This document shows positions 22,084 to 33,318 of a stretch of DNA of 64,000 nt, one piece after another (positions within the stretch are counted from its first letter, which is position 1; each line of letters starts with the position of its first letter). This DNA is from Yponomeuta sedellus (taxonomy: Eukaryota; Arthropoda; Insecta; Lepidoptera; Yponomeutidae). The notes beneath the pieces are model-generated. The model searched no databases and had not been told where the DNA came from. It was given only the letters and a program-made list of their open reading frames with translations. The stretch lies in the NCBI GenBank assembly GCA_934045075.1, contig OW203738.1:1364001-1428000 (forward strand), in the 5' to 3' direction. The translations under genes were made by a program, and so were the position numbers.

Positions 22084-22775
22084 AGGGTTCCGTACCTCAA
22101 AAAGAAGAACCCTTATAGGTTCACAACATAATCCGTCCGTTGGTCCGTCTGCCTGTCAAGATCCGTTGTATCGTAGAGGTATCGAGTTCAAATTAAAATC
22201 GTATTGTCAGATCTGCAGTCGTTTGAAGTGGTGATGAAATCAAACTTGTAAGTTAACGCGAAAAAAAAGTAGTGGAAGTTTATGCCGCAAAAAAACATAC
22301 ATTTCGACACTCAAGGGAATCACATTTATAGGGACATTCAGACCAAGAACTATGAAATATGGCAAGTAATATCGTCTTATACTATGAATATAGGAAAAAC
22401 CTGACAGCTTCGCATAACACTATCATCACACTAATAATATAAAGGCAAAAGTTTGTGAGTGTGTATGTTTGTTACTTCTTCACGTCTAACCGGCTGGAGC
22501 GATTTTAATAAAATTAATATGGAGTTAGCTGACGCCTTAATCCAGGGCGTCAGCATAGGCTACGTTTACTGCGGGAACATATCTTTGGGAAAATTTATAA
22601 GCCGCGGGTAACACCGCGGGGCATAGCTAGTTTGTAATTAAATCATAAAAAATTGTCTTTTTAGTTCGGTAAAAATTCCGAAAATACTGTGAGATTCTTA
22701 AGTACCTACTTACAGATTTGTACGTAACCCCTGGTGCGAGTTGGCCAAGTCCAACTCGCACTTGGCCATTTTTTT
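22084..22775 (+). repeat. Second copy of the GGGTTCCGTACC repeat, with a nested insert
   Basis: Begins GGGTTCCGTACCTCAAAAAG and ends CTCGCACTTGGCCATTTTTT like 6314-6836. It is split by the 22437-22632 repeat. Confidence 0.62.
22437..22632 (+). repeat. Interspersed repeat with GGAGTTAGCTGAC...GCATAGCTAGT
   Basis: Shares GTGAGTGTGTATGTTTGTTA, GGAGTTAGCTGAC and GCGGGGCATAGCTAGT with 25213-25402 and, inverted, with 30785-30945 and 50583-50775. Confidence 0.6.
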
Positions 22776-22782
22776 ATATTAT

Positions 22783-23100
22783 GAAATGAAATTAAAAGGT
22801 TTTATTCAAAGTAGCGCAGATACTGCGGCTTAATGGACGTTATAGGTCAAACTAGGTGTCCATTTCAAAATGTAGATCATTTTGGAGAAAAAAATTAACA
22901 AGAACTCCAGACTTAGTCATTTCGAATTCCTTAATTAACAGAGTTTACACAAATTTTACAAAACTCATGCATTTTACATGCTTGAATTCCAGACATCATT
23001 GTCATTTAAATATGTAACCTTAAGTCCTCCTAAAGCTATGAGTTGTTGAAGGTAGATATTCATATATAAAGCCATAACTTTAGTACTTATGTCACTTGGA
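22783..23100 (+). repeat. Repeat shared with 62965-63500
   Basis: Carries GGTTTTATTCAAAGTAGCGC, GGTCAAACTAGGTGTCCATT and CCAGACATCATTGTCAT. It gives the uninterrupted version of the site that a MITE occupies at 63032. Confidence 0.6.
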
Positions 23101-23680
23101 AGAGGCAGGTAGCACATCTACCTGTTTATTGTCTCTGTCTCCCTTTTCGAGATTCAGAATTGAATTGAGAATTCATTCAGAATGAATTGATATCAATTCA
23201 TTTGGTAGAGCACAGAGGCTCTTAGTTGGCTTTTAAATGCCATTAAACTAATCGAGTTACCAACATTTAGCCAACATTAGCGACAGGCGTTAATCTCAGT
23301 TTTTTTCACGTTTCAGTAGGTATAATCGCGTACAAAACTGTTTAGTGCTATTGATCCAAAATATATCTGAAGAAGAGTAATACGACAGATGCATAACAGA
23401 AAGTATATACTTTTGTCTTAAGTATGTTTTTCTCCTTTTCTGTTTGTTACTTATCTAGAGTACCAACACTAACGGTACTGCATAAGACTAGCACTAGGTT
23501 AAGTTTGTGTTTATAAAAAATATGCATGTTGTGGTTTATTTGGTTTATTATTTGTAGATAGTATACATTTCTTGCAATGTAATAAGTTAATAATAATGAA
23601 ATGAAAGCGTGTAACTTATCTGTCAATAAGTTGTATAGAATCAGGCGTTACTTTGCGGAAATCCATAATAGCATTAAAAA
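23101..23680. other. Gene-free stretch
   Basis: Nothing recognised except TCAGGCGTTACTTTGCGGAA at its end, which recurs inverted near 27670 and in part near 48008. Confidence 0.45.
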
Positions 23681-24205
23681 AACATCACAGACACATTTTA
23701 ATGTGAATAAACTTCAATTGTGTCAACACTTCGAAGTCTTTATGATACTGTTCTTTCCGAATTAACTCTTTCTTTTTAAATTTATTTGGGTTATTGACAG
23801 ATAGCATTAGAAAGTTAAAATTACTTTGCTAAATTCCGCCAAAAACCCCACAAGCACCATGCGGTTAGTCAATGCACTTGCATTTGGGAGCCTGAGGATG
23901 CCTCGTGTTAGAGGCGACCCGCGTCGCGTGTTTTCTCACACAAGTATTGGTGTTGGTGGTGGTGTGTTCGTGTCTTGCTCCTGCTTGAAAAAGTGGGAGG
24001 GAGGGCGGTGCATTAACTAACCGCATGGTGCTTGTGGGATTTTTGGCGGAATTTAGCAAAGTAATTTTAACTTTTTAATGCTATCTGTCAATAACCCAAA
24101 TAAATTTAAAAAAAAAAAAGTTAATTCGGAAAGATCAGTATAATAAAGACTTCGAAATGTTGACACATTTGAAGTTTATTCACATTAAAATGTGTCTGTG
24201 ATGTT
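23681..24205. mobile_element. 525-bp palindromic (fold-back) element
   Basis: The ends AACATCACAGACACATTTTA and its exact reverse complement lie 525 bp apart. The arms match for about 180-190 bp (including CACAAGCACCATGCGGTTAG) around a unique centre with a GGTGTTGGTGGTGGTGTG patch. Confidence 0.8.
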
Positions 24206-24209
24206 TAGA

Positions 24210-24860
24210 TGCAATAATACCAACTGAAACATCAAATTTAAGCTTATTTACAATATACAATACACGGCACTAGCGGTGAAAAAGCCCGGCTTCTTGCGGC
24301 AGACGGTTTTGTTCGGGTTACTTGTTTGTTTATTAGCTTGTTACACTTTATGGCACAAAAAAAACATTAACACAAACTTAAATAGCATGTAATAAAAATG
24401 TTTCGCCTTTACTTAAAGGCGGCTTTTACTTCAAAAATTGCAAAGTGAATAGGTATTCATAGCATCTAAATTGCTAGAAGCTACTATAGGCAAAAGGTAC
24501 TATTACTATTAAGCTTATTGCGCATAAGTCGATATTACAATGGCAATATTATATACATAAACTCATGACCCGTAGGGGTTCTCAGAGGCCAGGGCTTGCC
24601 CCTTACCAGGCTCCTAACAAACCTCTGTCGTTTAACATTAAGTATATGGAGCGTAAGTCACTTTTGAAGCTGAATGTCCAATAAGGAAAACCGCTAAAAC
24701 AATCAGTCTATTGGCTCTGAGGAGATTTTTATTTATATTTGCCCTCGTCCCATCCATTCCCGTTTTTGTCCTGTCTTTGTCTTTCTATCTTGGGGAGAAA
24801 TCACTTAGTGACCTCGTTTTCCTGCCATTAGAATTATACCTAACATACTTTCATCTCGTT
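24210..24860. other. Gene-free stretch
   Basis: AT-rich; a short piece near 24565 (CATGACCCGTAGGGGTTCTC) resembles a degraded copy of the 2030-2310 LINE end. Nothing else is recognised. Confidence 0.4.
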
Positions 24861-24864
24861 CGTA

Positions 24865-25195
24865 GCCACGGCTGCCTGAATGATCTTAAACGATCACGAA
24901 GGTTAAGCAACACAGGGCGCGTTCAGTGCATGGATGGGTGACCGTATATGACTAACGCTAGTGGCATTTTTCCCAGCAGTTCCGTGCTTCGTAAGGCGCG
25001 TTAAGCAGTTAGTGATAGGTGGCAGTCGTTAAACCAAGTCAGTGGCCTTAGGGCGGCTTGAAAACTTCTGATAGTAAGAACATCAGTCTTGCGAGCCTCC
25101 ATCAATGGACTTGGCCTCCGTCGAGTACGGCCTATACCTTCCTTAGGGAAGAGACCCGAGCCCCTCGGTAGGGACATAATGGGTTGATGATCATA
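24865..25195 (+). mobile_element. 5S-derived SINE, head variant B
   Basis: The head GTAGCCACGGCTGCCTGA, then GGTTAAGCAACACAGGGCGC and GGATGGGTGACCG, is the clearest 5S-like match in the window. The body runs to GGGACATAATGGGTTGATGA. Confidence 0.85.
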
Positions 25196-25212
25196 ATGAT
25201 GCAAGAACACAC

Positions 25213-25402
25213 TAATATTGTAAAGGAAAGTTTTTGAGTGTGTATGTTTGTTACTTCTTCCAGACTAAACGGCTGGAGGAATTTTAATCACATTTGGTGT
25301 GGAGTTAGCTGACACCATGGATTAACACATAGGCTACGTTTTACTGCGGGAATATATAATATTCTGATAGAAAAATCGATAAACAGCGGGGCATAGCTAG
25401 TT
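25213..25402 (+). repeat. Copy of the GGAGTTAGCTGAC repeat
   Basis: Same landmarks as 22437-22632, including GCGGGGCATAGCTAGT at the end. Confidence 0.58.
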
Positions 25403-25499
25403 AAATAAGTACAAAGTCTGACTATAGCTTAAATTAGCTTGTCGAATTAATTAATGTTTAATATTTAAATGCGATTATTACAAACCACATAATGACATA

Positions 25500-25680
25500 A
25501 CATAACCTCACGCCTGTATCCCAGAGGGGTAAGCTGAGACCAGGGACTGCCACTAGCCACGATCCTGACAGATCACCTTCGCTTCATCAACGTTCATTAG
25601 TCGTTGCATGCACGCACGCCGCCATCGGGTACCTACTTATGTCTTACCTTTTGCTATAGGTACATCCCATCCTCTCTCAT
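25500..25680 (-). mobile_element. LINE 3' end fragment, same family as 2030-2310
   Basis: Minus strand contains VDEAKVICQDR-type coding sequence. Truncated and diverged. Confidence 0.58.
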
Positions 25681-25734
25681 CCTAATACAATTTCGTTTAA
25701 TTACTAACATCAATATTGCTTTATTGCACCGACT

Positions 25735-25905
25735 ACCTAATTAATACCTAAATCTCTAATTTCTCTCTTGTCTCCGTCTATGGTTGCCTGGAAGAAATTG
25801 CTTTTAGTAATAAGACCGCCATTTATACTGTATATTTTATATAATTTCTGTTATTGTAATTTCTGTGTACAATAAAGAATATTCTATCTATCTATCTATC
25901 TATCC
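25735..25905 (+). mobile_element. LINE 3' UTR ending in a TATC microsatellite
   Basis: Has AATAAGACCGCCATTTATAC and a CAATAAAGAATATTC end running into five TATC repeats. Same type as 36850-37040 and 37090-37285. Confidence 0.6.
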
Positions 25906-26256
25906 TCTATTTGGTCGAATTATATGCGCCAGGGACGTCCCTTACAGGCCCTTACATTCGCTTGACATATTCGCTTGAATAACTGACATGATCGCTTGAC
26001 TGACGGTTCTATTGATAAATTATCTTATCGTACGGATATAAAACAGGCAATCTATAATGCGATACCGGCGTTATGGTTAATGGTGATGATTTAGTTTAAT
26101 GGCAGCCATTTACTATGGCCATCGCGTTATCTGGACTATAATGCACTTGGCTAAGCAATGTTCTGATTAATGAGACGCCCGACTGTTCTCTGGTCATTTA
26201 CTTTCTTTCCGGTCAATAGTTATCCACCGCTATCTGCTAGAACAAAATGTCAAGTT

Positions 26257-26485
26257 TGTAACGGTGCAAACCTCTTCACACCATTTTTATTTCTTTTTCT
26301 ATCTATCATTTTCTAATATTTAAATTACGTCACACATTATTCGATTTCCCTCATTTTTCATCACTACTACTATACCCTTCTAATAGACCTGACTATTTTA
26401 CCTGCTTATCCGTTTTTATCCACTTTTTCTGTCTTATTATAGGTACTACTAATCTACAAATAAAACAACACCTGAAGTCGTTACA
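26257..26485 (-). repeat. Repeat bounded by TGTAACG/CGTTACA, possible solo LTR fragment
   Basis: The 229-bp segment starts TGTAACGGTGCAAACCTCTT and ends ACTTCAGG-type sequence then CGTTACA. The inverted homologue is at 51281-51503. Confidence 0.45.
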
Positions 26486-26527
26486 GTTCTTATTATTTGT
26501 AAAAGATATACAGCATTTCAAGTTTAC

Positions 26528-26900
26528 ACTAATCGGCAGCATGTCAACCTTTACATTTTTGGTTCCAAACTCGTCCTTAACGAGCAAGACTAGTAGAAAA
26601 TGGAAAAGTAAATTCTATTATTATTTTCAACGCCGATTCCAAACAGGATTTTTTTTTTATTTATATGGATTTCCCATTTTGTTTACAGTATTGGTGTTCA
26701 CATCCAATAAGCATTGATTTTAATCGACAGACGTCAACCTGTCTTTTTTTGGTTCCAAACTCGTCCTTAACGAAACTGATTGTAGTGCACATACAGAGCA
26801 AGACTAGAAGAAAAGGGAAAAGTAAATTCTAGAATTATTTTCGACGCCGATTCCAAGAGCGATTTTGTTATTTTTTTTTTATATTGACTTCCTATTTTTT
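26528..26900 (+). repeat. Tandem duplication of about 190 bp
   Basis: GGTTCCAAACTCGTCCTTAA, a run with AAAGTAAATTCTA, and CGCCGATTCCAA recur about 190 bp apart, each unit followed by a T-rich stretch. Confidence 0.6.
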
Positions 26901-27159
26901 ATCAAAGTATTGGTGGGCACGTCCAATAAGTATCGATTTCGGTTCGGCTTTTTATTTCTTAAGGCGCGGTTCTCCGAAAGTACGTCGACGGGTGTATTAA
27001 AATGCATTTTACTCTCAAATGATTGGTTTTTTTCTTGAGATATATCTACTAAGTTTTGAATAGTAAAAAATATGGCAAAATGTATCAATGAATGAGTTAG
27101 TGACGTCGGACGTCAAAATTATAGTAATTAAGTAGAAGTGCATTTCTGTTTAGCATTAA

Positions 27160-27690
27160 AATGTGAAAATTAAAACTCCCACAAGCACCATGCGGTTATA
27201 CTATTTTTATTTTTAATGCACTAACCCGTGCTAAGGACAATTTTAAAAACCTATTTAGAGGCTAAAAATTCCACCCATGCCGGGATTCGAACCCGCGAAT
27301 GGCACGGATAGCCAGAGGTCGCGGGTTCGAATCCCGGCATGGGTGGAATTTTTAGACTCTAAATAGGTTTTTAAAATTGACCATGCGGTTAGTTAATGCA
27401 CCTTACTAACTTTTGCACCATACTTTTTCAAGCAGAAGCAAGACACGAATACACCGACACCAATACTTGTGTGAGAAAATACGCGACGCGTTTCGCCTCT
27501 AACAAGAGGCATCCTCAGGCTCAGGATGCCTCATATTGGTGTCGGTGGTGGTGTGTTCGTGTCTTGCTTCTGCTTGAAAAAGTGGGAGGGGGGGCGATAG
27601 TGCTTGTGGGGTTTTGGCGGAATTTACCAAAGTAATTTTCACATTTTAAAGCTATTATGGATTTCCGCAAAGTAGCGCCTGATTCCATGC
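27160..27690 (+). mobile_element. Diverged copy of the 23681-24205 element family, split by a retroposon
   Basis: Shares CACAAGCACCATGCGGTTA, GGTGTCGGTGGTGGTGTGTT and GGCGGAATTTACCAAAGTAA with the palindromic element. A fold-back retroposon sits at 27199-27379 inside the CCATGCGGTTA motif. Confidence 0.7.
27199..27379 (-). mobile_element. tRNA-like fold-back retroposon copy 7, palindromic
   Basis: Both arms are present with the centre near 27300. The perfect 12-bp repeat ACCATGCGGTTA flanks it (27187-27198, 27380-27391). The host element exists uninterrupted at 23867, so this is one insertion event. Confidence 0.9.
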
Positions 27691-27699
27691 AATGTATTT

Positions 27700-28165
27700 C
27701 TGTTATTTAAAATGCCTAGTTGTAATTGTTTTTTGTTGTGCCATAAACTGTTATTGCTATTTATCAACCTACTTTTCCTTCAACTAACCGCTCCCGCAGC
27801 GCAATGAGTCCATTTCCAAATTGGGCGCTCCAGGAAGATGTTTCCCTACAATAAAGCTCGACAGGCACGGATCTTGATGGCAAGGGAGCTAGCCGCTCAA
27901 GGAGGATGCAAGGAGGCGGCTCGTGAGGAGGAGTCACGTGACAGATCGCTGCCATCTGTCTCGGTCGCGTGCACACACGCTCCGTGCATCTCGGCCCGGG
28001 ATGTGGGAACCAGGCGAGGTGACAACCGAAGACTGCACAGTGGTCTAGGGGCGCGGGTCCAAATCCCGCCTCTGTCCGAAGTGTGTCGAGTAATTTCCCG
28101 GTGAAGTTATTGTTTAGGTCGCAAACAACATAAGTTCAATTATATGAGTGCACTGTGTCTTCTGT
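27700..28165. other. Gene-free stretch with a GC-richer patch
   Basis: 27780-28090 is GC-richer and contains a tRNA-like GGGTCCAAATCCCGCC, possibly a degraded SINE head. No protein is recognised. Confidence 0.35.
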
Positions 28166-28167
28166 AA

Positions 28168-28342
28168 TATAAAAATTAATCCCCGAATGTGTTTGTAAGC
28201 GCAAATCTCGTAAGCAGCTGAACCGATTTCGCTAATTCTTTTCTTAGAATATTTCTTGAAGTACCTACGAGAATGATTCTTACGGAGAGAAAAATTAAAA
28301 AAATAAGGAATCGACTGTTAGGCGGTTCGAAGTTCGCTGGGT
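28168..28342 (+). repeat. Copy of the CAGCTGAACCGATTTCGC repeat
   Basis: Same order of landmarks as 5297-5486, ending GTTCGAAGTTCGCTGGGT. Confidence 0.58.
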
Positions 28343-28344
28343 AG

Positions 28345-29395
28345 GACCGATTTGAGTTGCCACAAACTAAAACAAAGTTCGCCGGGTTGGTTTAGCTATT
28401 TTTTCGTAGATAGAGTAGAACTATAGATCAAGGCACAGTGTAACCGTTTTCACGTCGGTGAATATTATTTGTTTGTGTGCGTGAATGTTGCCACAGTAAA
28501 AGTGAATTGCCATAATGAGGGATAAAATATTTCAGTCGTTCATAGGCCATGAATAAAAATGCAGATTTAGTTTTGAATTTTATTAATCATACATGTCTGA
28601 CAATTGTTTGCAGAACGTAGCAAACGTTTTATAAACAATTGTCATTTTGTATAATTAAAAATACGTTTTATTTTACACGTTTAAATTTTACAAGTTAAGG
28701 CGCTTAAGGACGCTATCTAGGACCACCAATGGAATACAATCATAAACTGTTTTATTAATAAGTTTATTTCATATAAAAATTCACCATATAAAAAATCTTT
28801 CGAAGGGTACCTCAGACCACCAAAATGTACATTTTGTCGAAATGTAGAGAGCATATTCGAGCATTTGATGTAGGTGACCAGTTCTCTCTTCTAAATGCTA
28901 GCACCCATTTTTCCAGAACAGAACTATTCTGAAGAAATCTGGAAAAGAAACATTACTAATATTAATAAATATTGGTATACATTAAAATTAATAAGTAATA
29001 ACTTTAGTATTATTATTCGCGATACTCATACATAGCTGTTGCATATTGAACGGGTCGATTATTTATTAGGGAAATAAGGTAATTACGTTTTACCTAATAA
29101 ACGATCGCGGCTAGACGGTATTCTACGAGATTCATTTATACAAATTCAAATTTGAATTCTATACTGAATTCAAGGGCACATTGCTTGCGGCAGAATGCAC
29201 AAAAACACCGAAAGGGTTCTTGCGATAAATTCGAGTTGACACATTTTCTGCTGAGTGGAATGAATGCTGAAAAATTATATGGGCAACAAGTCACATAGGA
29301 AGGCGATGCAGCTATCTAACAAAGCATCAGGATATTATATTTGATAATTCAGTGCTGTAGCCGTAATGTTTCTGTCTCTATTGTTTTTATTATAG
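28345..29395. other. Gene-free stretch
   Basis: No coding potential. ATTGAACGGGTCGATTATTT and GGTAATTACGTTTTACCTAA near 29047-29100 recur at 54852-54990, so a piece of that inverted-repeat element is present. Confidence 0.45.
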
Positions 29396-29397
29396 AT

Positions 29398-29490
29398 TTC
29401 GATATCAACCCTTGTATGTCCATAACTCTGGAGCACGGGTCCTGCATCGCAGAAAGGTTAGGCCATACTCCACCGCAGGGGCCAAGCCCG
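29398..29490 (-). mobile_element. 5S-derived SINE, 3' fragment
   Basis: Minus-strand end from ATCAACCCTTGTATGTCC to GGGGCCAAGCCCGGGTT. Confidence 0.65.
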
Positions 29491-30780
29491 GGTTATAGTT
29501 TTAGGTACATTTGATTTTTAATAACGATACATTAAGTATTAAAGATTCATAATATATTTTGATTACGTTTGTAACTTAATATCTGTACAAGGACAAGCCG
29601 TCGAAGTCTGGGACTTCGAGTTAAGTAATGATCACGCAGCGTTGCCAGATATACGATTTAAATCGTATTCATACGATGTTTTACATTTATGTTGCATGCA
29701 CTCGTACGATCAAGGGGCAGAAATCGTACGTAAACATACGACTTCTTTTAGATTTTATTCAACCAAAGTACTAATACCAACATAGCACGTCACTATTTAT
29801 TATTTTACTTACTAAGTAGCAACCCTTAAGGTAAATCTAACTAATGTGCGACGTTACCGGTTACTCGTTTTTGTGACACAGATTATGAACGCTGCTTCAG
29901 TTCAGTCAATCTTATTAAAACAAAGATCCGAAATAGGCTGAGCAATGAAACTCTAAGCGGCACACTTTTGGCAAAACAACATATTAAGCGCTATGGGTGT
30001 TGTGTGGATTTTTCTCAAACAAGAGCAATAATATTAACATTACAGTAAAACCCTTTACGGGGATAAATAAAAACCTAAAAATAGTGTGTTTATGTTTAAT
30101 CGATTGTTTACTTTAAAGTAATAAAACAAAGGTTTTGAAAACGTTCTGTTTTTTTAGCAGCCTTTTTAGGGAATACTAGTTTTTATTTTCCCATCGTACG
30201 GTCGCTTATAACGTCTGCCAACACGGTCAAGTAATGATCGGGATTTTCGACATAAACGGATGGCAACATTTTTTTACTCTTCGTTTTTTTAGGTTAGGAA
30301 AGAAAATTCTATTAAATTGCTTTTCTTACGGACTAGTTGCAAAGCTACTAGTTGAAACTTAACTAAAATACTCAACATAAGGCAACTTTGGGCTTAACAA
30401 TAATTGAAACACAATAATTACTTACCTATCAAAGGAAACTTCCCCCAAAGCTCTTTCTTAACGATTTCTGCATACGAGTACACTACAATTCACCATACTT
30501 TCGCTATTTAGGTCACTTTTAATATATCATTTCACAAATACACGGTTGCTCTTCGAAACGGCTAGCGTAGCGTTAAATATGATAAAATTTTCAAAATCTT
30601 GTCGTTTGTTTGCCCCCAAAAACGTCAACTTGACACTGGGGGCAAACAAAAAAAGCAGTTACACTTTTGCTGTTTACTCTATCTCTTTCTCACCCATGGT
30701 CGCTACGAAGTTTGTTTCATTTAAAACTTGTATGTGTGCGCTGTGGCTTGCTCTATAGTTTTACTCCCTCTACGCATTTT
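29491..30780. other. Gene-free stretch
   Basis: Contains clustered TCGTACG/CGTACG motifs at 29650-29745 but no clear terminal repeats. A short frame at 30546-30758 has no recognisable features. Confidence 0.4.
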
Positions 30781-30784
30781 TTAA

Positions 30785-30945
30785 TAAGATATTTTCCCGC
30801 AGTAAAACGTAACTTATGTGTTAATCCAGGGTGTCAGCTAGCTCCATACCAAATTTTATTGAAATCGCTTGAGCCGTTTAGACGTGAAGAACTAAAAAAA
30901 CATACACACTCACAAACTTTTATAATATTAGTGTGATGTGATATG
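30785..30945 (-). repeat. Inverted copy of the GGAGTTAGCTGAC repeat
   Basis: Reverse orientation of 22437-22632, with GGTGTCAGCTAGCTCCATAC and CACTCACAAACTTTTATAAT. Confidence 0.58.
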
Positions 30946-30949
30946 AATG

Positions 30950-31342
30950 GAGCGCTCGTGGCCTAGTCGAACCGAGTGGTTGGGATCAATCACTTAGTTA
31001 AGCAACAACAGGCGCGGTCATTGGATCTGTCAAACTAGCACTAAGCACTCTGGTACAGGATGGATGAGCGTCCCGTGACTACCGCTAGTGGCATTTTTCC
31101 AAGCGCTTCAGTCCTGCGCAAGGCACGTTAAGCCGTTTGTGCCGGCTGTCATATAATGGCAGTCGTGTCCATGCCAGAGGCCTTATGGGCGGTTTGATAA
31201 CTTCTTACAGTAAGGCCCGCCACTGTCATACAATCCTCCACCAACCCGGACTTGGCCCCCGTGGTGGATTATGGCCTAACCTCCCTGCTATGTAGGAAGA
31301 GACCCGTGCCCCACCAGTGGGGACATACAAAGGTTGATAACG
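30950..31342 (+). mobile_element. 5S-derived SINE, full length, with a small head insertion
   Basis: Head GAGCGCTCGTGGCCTAGTCG and AAGCAACAACAGGCGCGGTC. About 35 extra bases (including ATCTGTCAAACTAGCACTAA) separate the two 5S-like boxes. Confidence 0.82.
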
Positions 31343-31404
31343 TCATATGAATTGCTACTTTCACGAGCAAACTAGTGACCTAATAATAGATTAAAATAGA
31401 AATG

Positions 31405-31506
31405 AGTCGCTCATTGGCTCAATTGGTAGAGCGCTGGCACGGATAGCCAGAGGTTGCGGGTTCGAATCCCGGCATGGGTGAATTTTTTAGCCTCTAAATA
31501 GGTTTT
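31405..31506 (+). mobile_element. tRNA-like fold-back retroposon copy 8, single forward arm
   Basis: GTCGCTCATTGGCTCAATTG to CTAAATAGG, with the tRNA-like part intact. The 14-bp direct repeat TTAAAATAGAAATG flanks it (31391-31404, 31507-31520). Shortest member with both borders defined. Confidence 0.85.
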
Positions 31507-31954
31507 TTAAAATAGAAATGTTAAATAGAAACTCTTTAAAACTCAAGTTAATTTCAGCCAAAGTGTTCTAATGAAAAGGTTTCTTCTTATCGCTGAAAGA
31601 CATCAGTAAACTAACCGAATAACTTTCGGCTTAATAAAACTTTAATCTGGATAAAACTAGAAAAGTTACGGCTAGACCCAGTGATAGTGTAGGCTACGAA
31701 CTATCCAAGTTTGCAGGAAGTTAGTTCCAATCTAGGTGTTTGATTCTTGATTGCAAACTCTGAAGAAGTTTTGGGAAATTCGTCAGTGTCAAACTCGTGC
31801 CTGCTCTAGTGTGAACCGATTTGTTGAATTCTCAGTAAGTAGACATTTTATTACATAATAATAGAAATGTTTTGGTTTTATGTGACTATATACGGGGATA
31901 TAATCGTATATGCCCGCACTGGGACGAATATAGAGTACGAATAAGAAATGTTTA

Positions 31955-32318
31955 ATGAGATGAGATGAGATGAGATGAGATGACATGACATGTCATGAGA
32001 TGAGATGAGATGAGATGAGATGAGATGAGATGAGATGGGATGAGATGAGATGAGATGAGATGAGATGAGATGAGATGAGATGAGATGAGATGAGATGAGA
32101 TGAGATGAGATGAGATGAGATGAGATGAGATGAGATGAGATGAGATGAGATGAGATGAGATGAGATGAGATGAGATGAGATGAGATGAGATGAGATGAGA
32201 TGAGATGAGATGAGATGAGATGAGATGAGATGAGATGAGATGAGATGAGATGAGATGAGATGAGATGAGATGAGATGAGATGAGATGAGATGAGATGAGA
32301 TGAGATGAGATGAGATGA
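31955..32318 (+). repeat. (GAGAT)n microsatellite
   Basis: About 70 copies of GAGAT with only two small interruptions (near 31982-31998 and 32038). The long SSHLI-repeat frame on the minus strand is a by-product. Confidence 0.95.
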
Positions 32319-32544
32319 AATGAAAAGGTTTATTCAAAGGTTTATTTATTCATAAACCATAACACCAAATAGACCATACAATATGAATGGCATCATAGAA
32401 CGGAAGATTTAAATACTTACACTTAACTAACATAGACTGTAATAATATACTAGACTAACATGCAGACACAAACAGTTTATAACTATTTTAGTATTACACA
32501 GGTTGATGCCAATGTGTGTTATGGTTATAAAAAGGCCGCTGTCT

Positions 32545-32800
32545 CAGCAGACGGCCTCGGTGGCGCAGCGGTTTGGCACACTGTCTGTAAAACGGAAGGT
32601 CTCGGGTTCGATCCCCGGCTGGGTCAAACTAGGAAACGAACTTTTCTAGTTTGTCTCGGGTCTTGGATGTTATCTGTGTATTTATTGTATTAAATCTATC
32701 GTCGAGTTAGCACCTATAACACAAGTCATTTAGTTGTACTTAGTATAGGGCTAACGAGATCTGTGTAATAATGTCCATGAATATTTATTTATTTATTCAT
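32545..32800 (+). mobile_element. tRNA-derived SINE (A and B boxes)
   Basis: GGTGGCGCAGCGGTTTGGCA and GGGTTCGATCCCCGGCTGG head, and a body ending GGGCTAACGAGATCTGTGTA. A near-identical copy is at 52361-52587. Confidence 0.78.
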
Positions 32801-32989
32801 TTATTATTTATTGTCACGGGTTATGAACCCGAGACTACTGGTTTACTGACATGGCCTATAAAGGCGTATGCAGGCTGCTGAGAGAAGTCCTATGCCTTCT
32901 CTCAGTGAGATAGAGTGTGGGCTTAACTACTTAGCGTGCCCACCGCGAATGGCAATTTTCAACGCTGAGGTTTGCGAACACCTCAGAAA

Positions 32990-33060
32990 CAAATATTTTC
33001 TCACGATGTTTTCCTTCACAGTTAGCGAGTGGTATTGCTACTATAACTATATATCTATAA
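32990..33060 (-). mobile_element. tRNA-derived SINE, second family, fragment
   Basis: TCTCACGATGTTTTCCTTCA and GCGAGTGGTATTGCTACT match 17265-17400. Confidence 0.45.
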
Positions 33061-33318
33061 GTTCGCACCCTGTATAACCACATCCATTGCTTTGCGGATC
33101 CAGTGTCCTCTCCTCCCTAATGCGATAAGAGAGCTCGCTAATGGCGATCGCGATGCGCCCGTTCATTTGCCAAATTGCCCGGATTATAGAATTTTTTATT
33201 AACATCGCTTCTTGTCTGCAACATGCAGGAGGGGCAGAGTGTGGAGTGATAGATGACACATGCATTCATACATACATAAGATAAGATAAGCATGTTCTTT
33301 ATTGTATATTGGAAAATT

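Noticed and set aside
24890..24945. 5S rRNA gene
   Set aside because: Only the internal promoter part is similar; it continues into the SINE body seen at about 20 loci.
31405..31490. Functional tRNA gene
   Set aside because: The cloverleaf is only approximate: C at position 33 instead of T, mismatches next to the acceptor and T stems, and the same sequence recurs many times in repeats.
31993..32337. 114-residue SSHLI-repeat protein on the minus strand
   Set aside because: It is only the translation of the GAGAT microsatellite.
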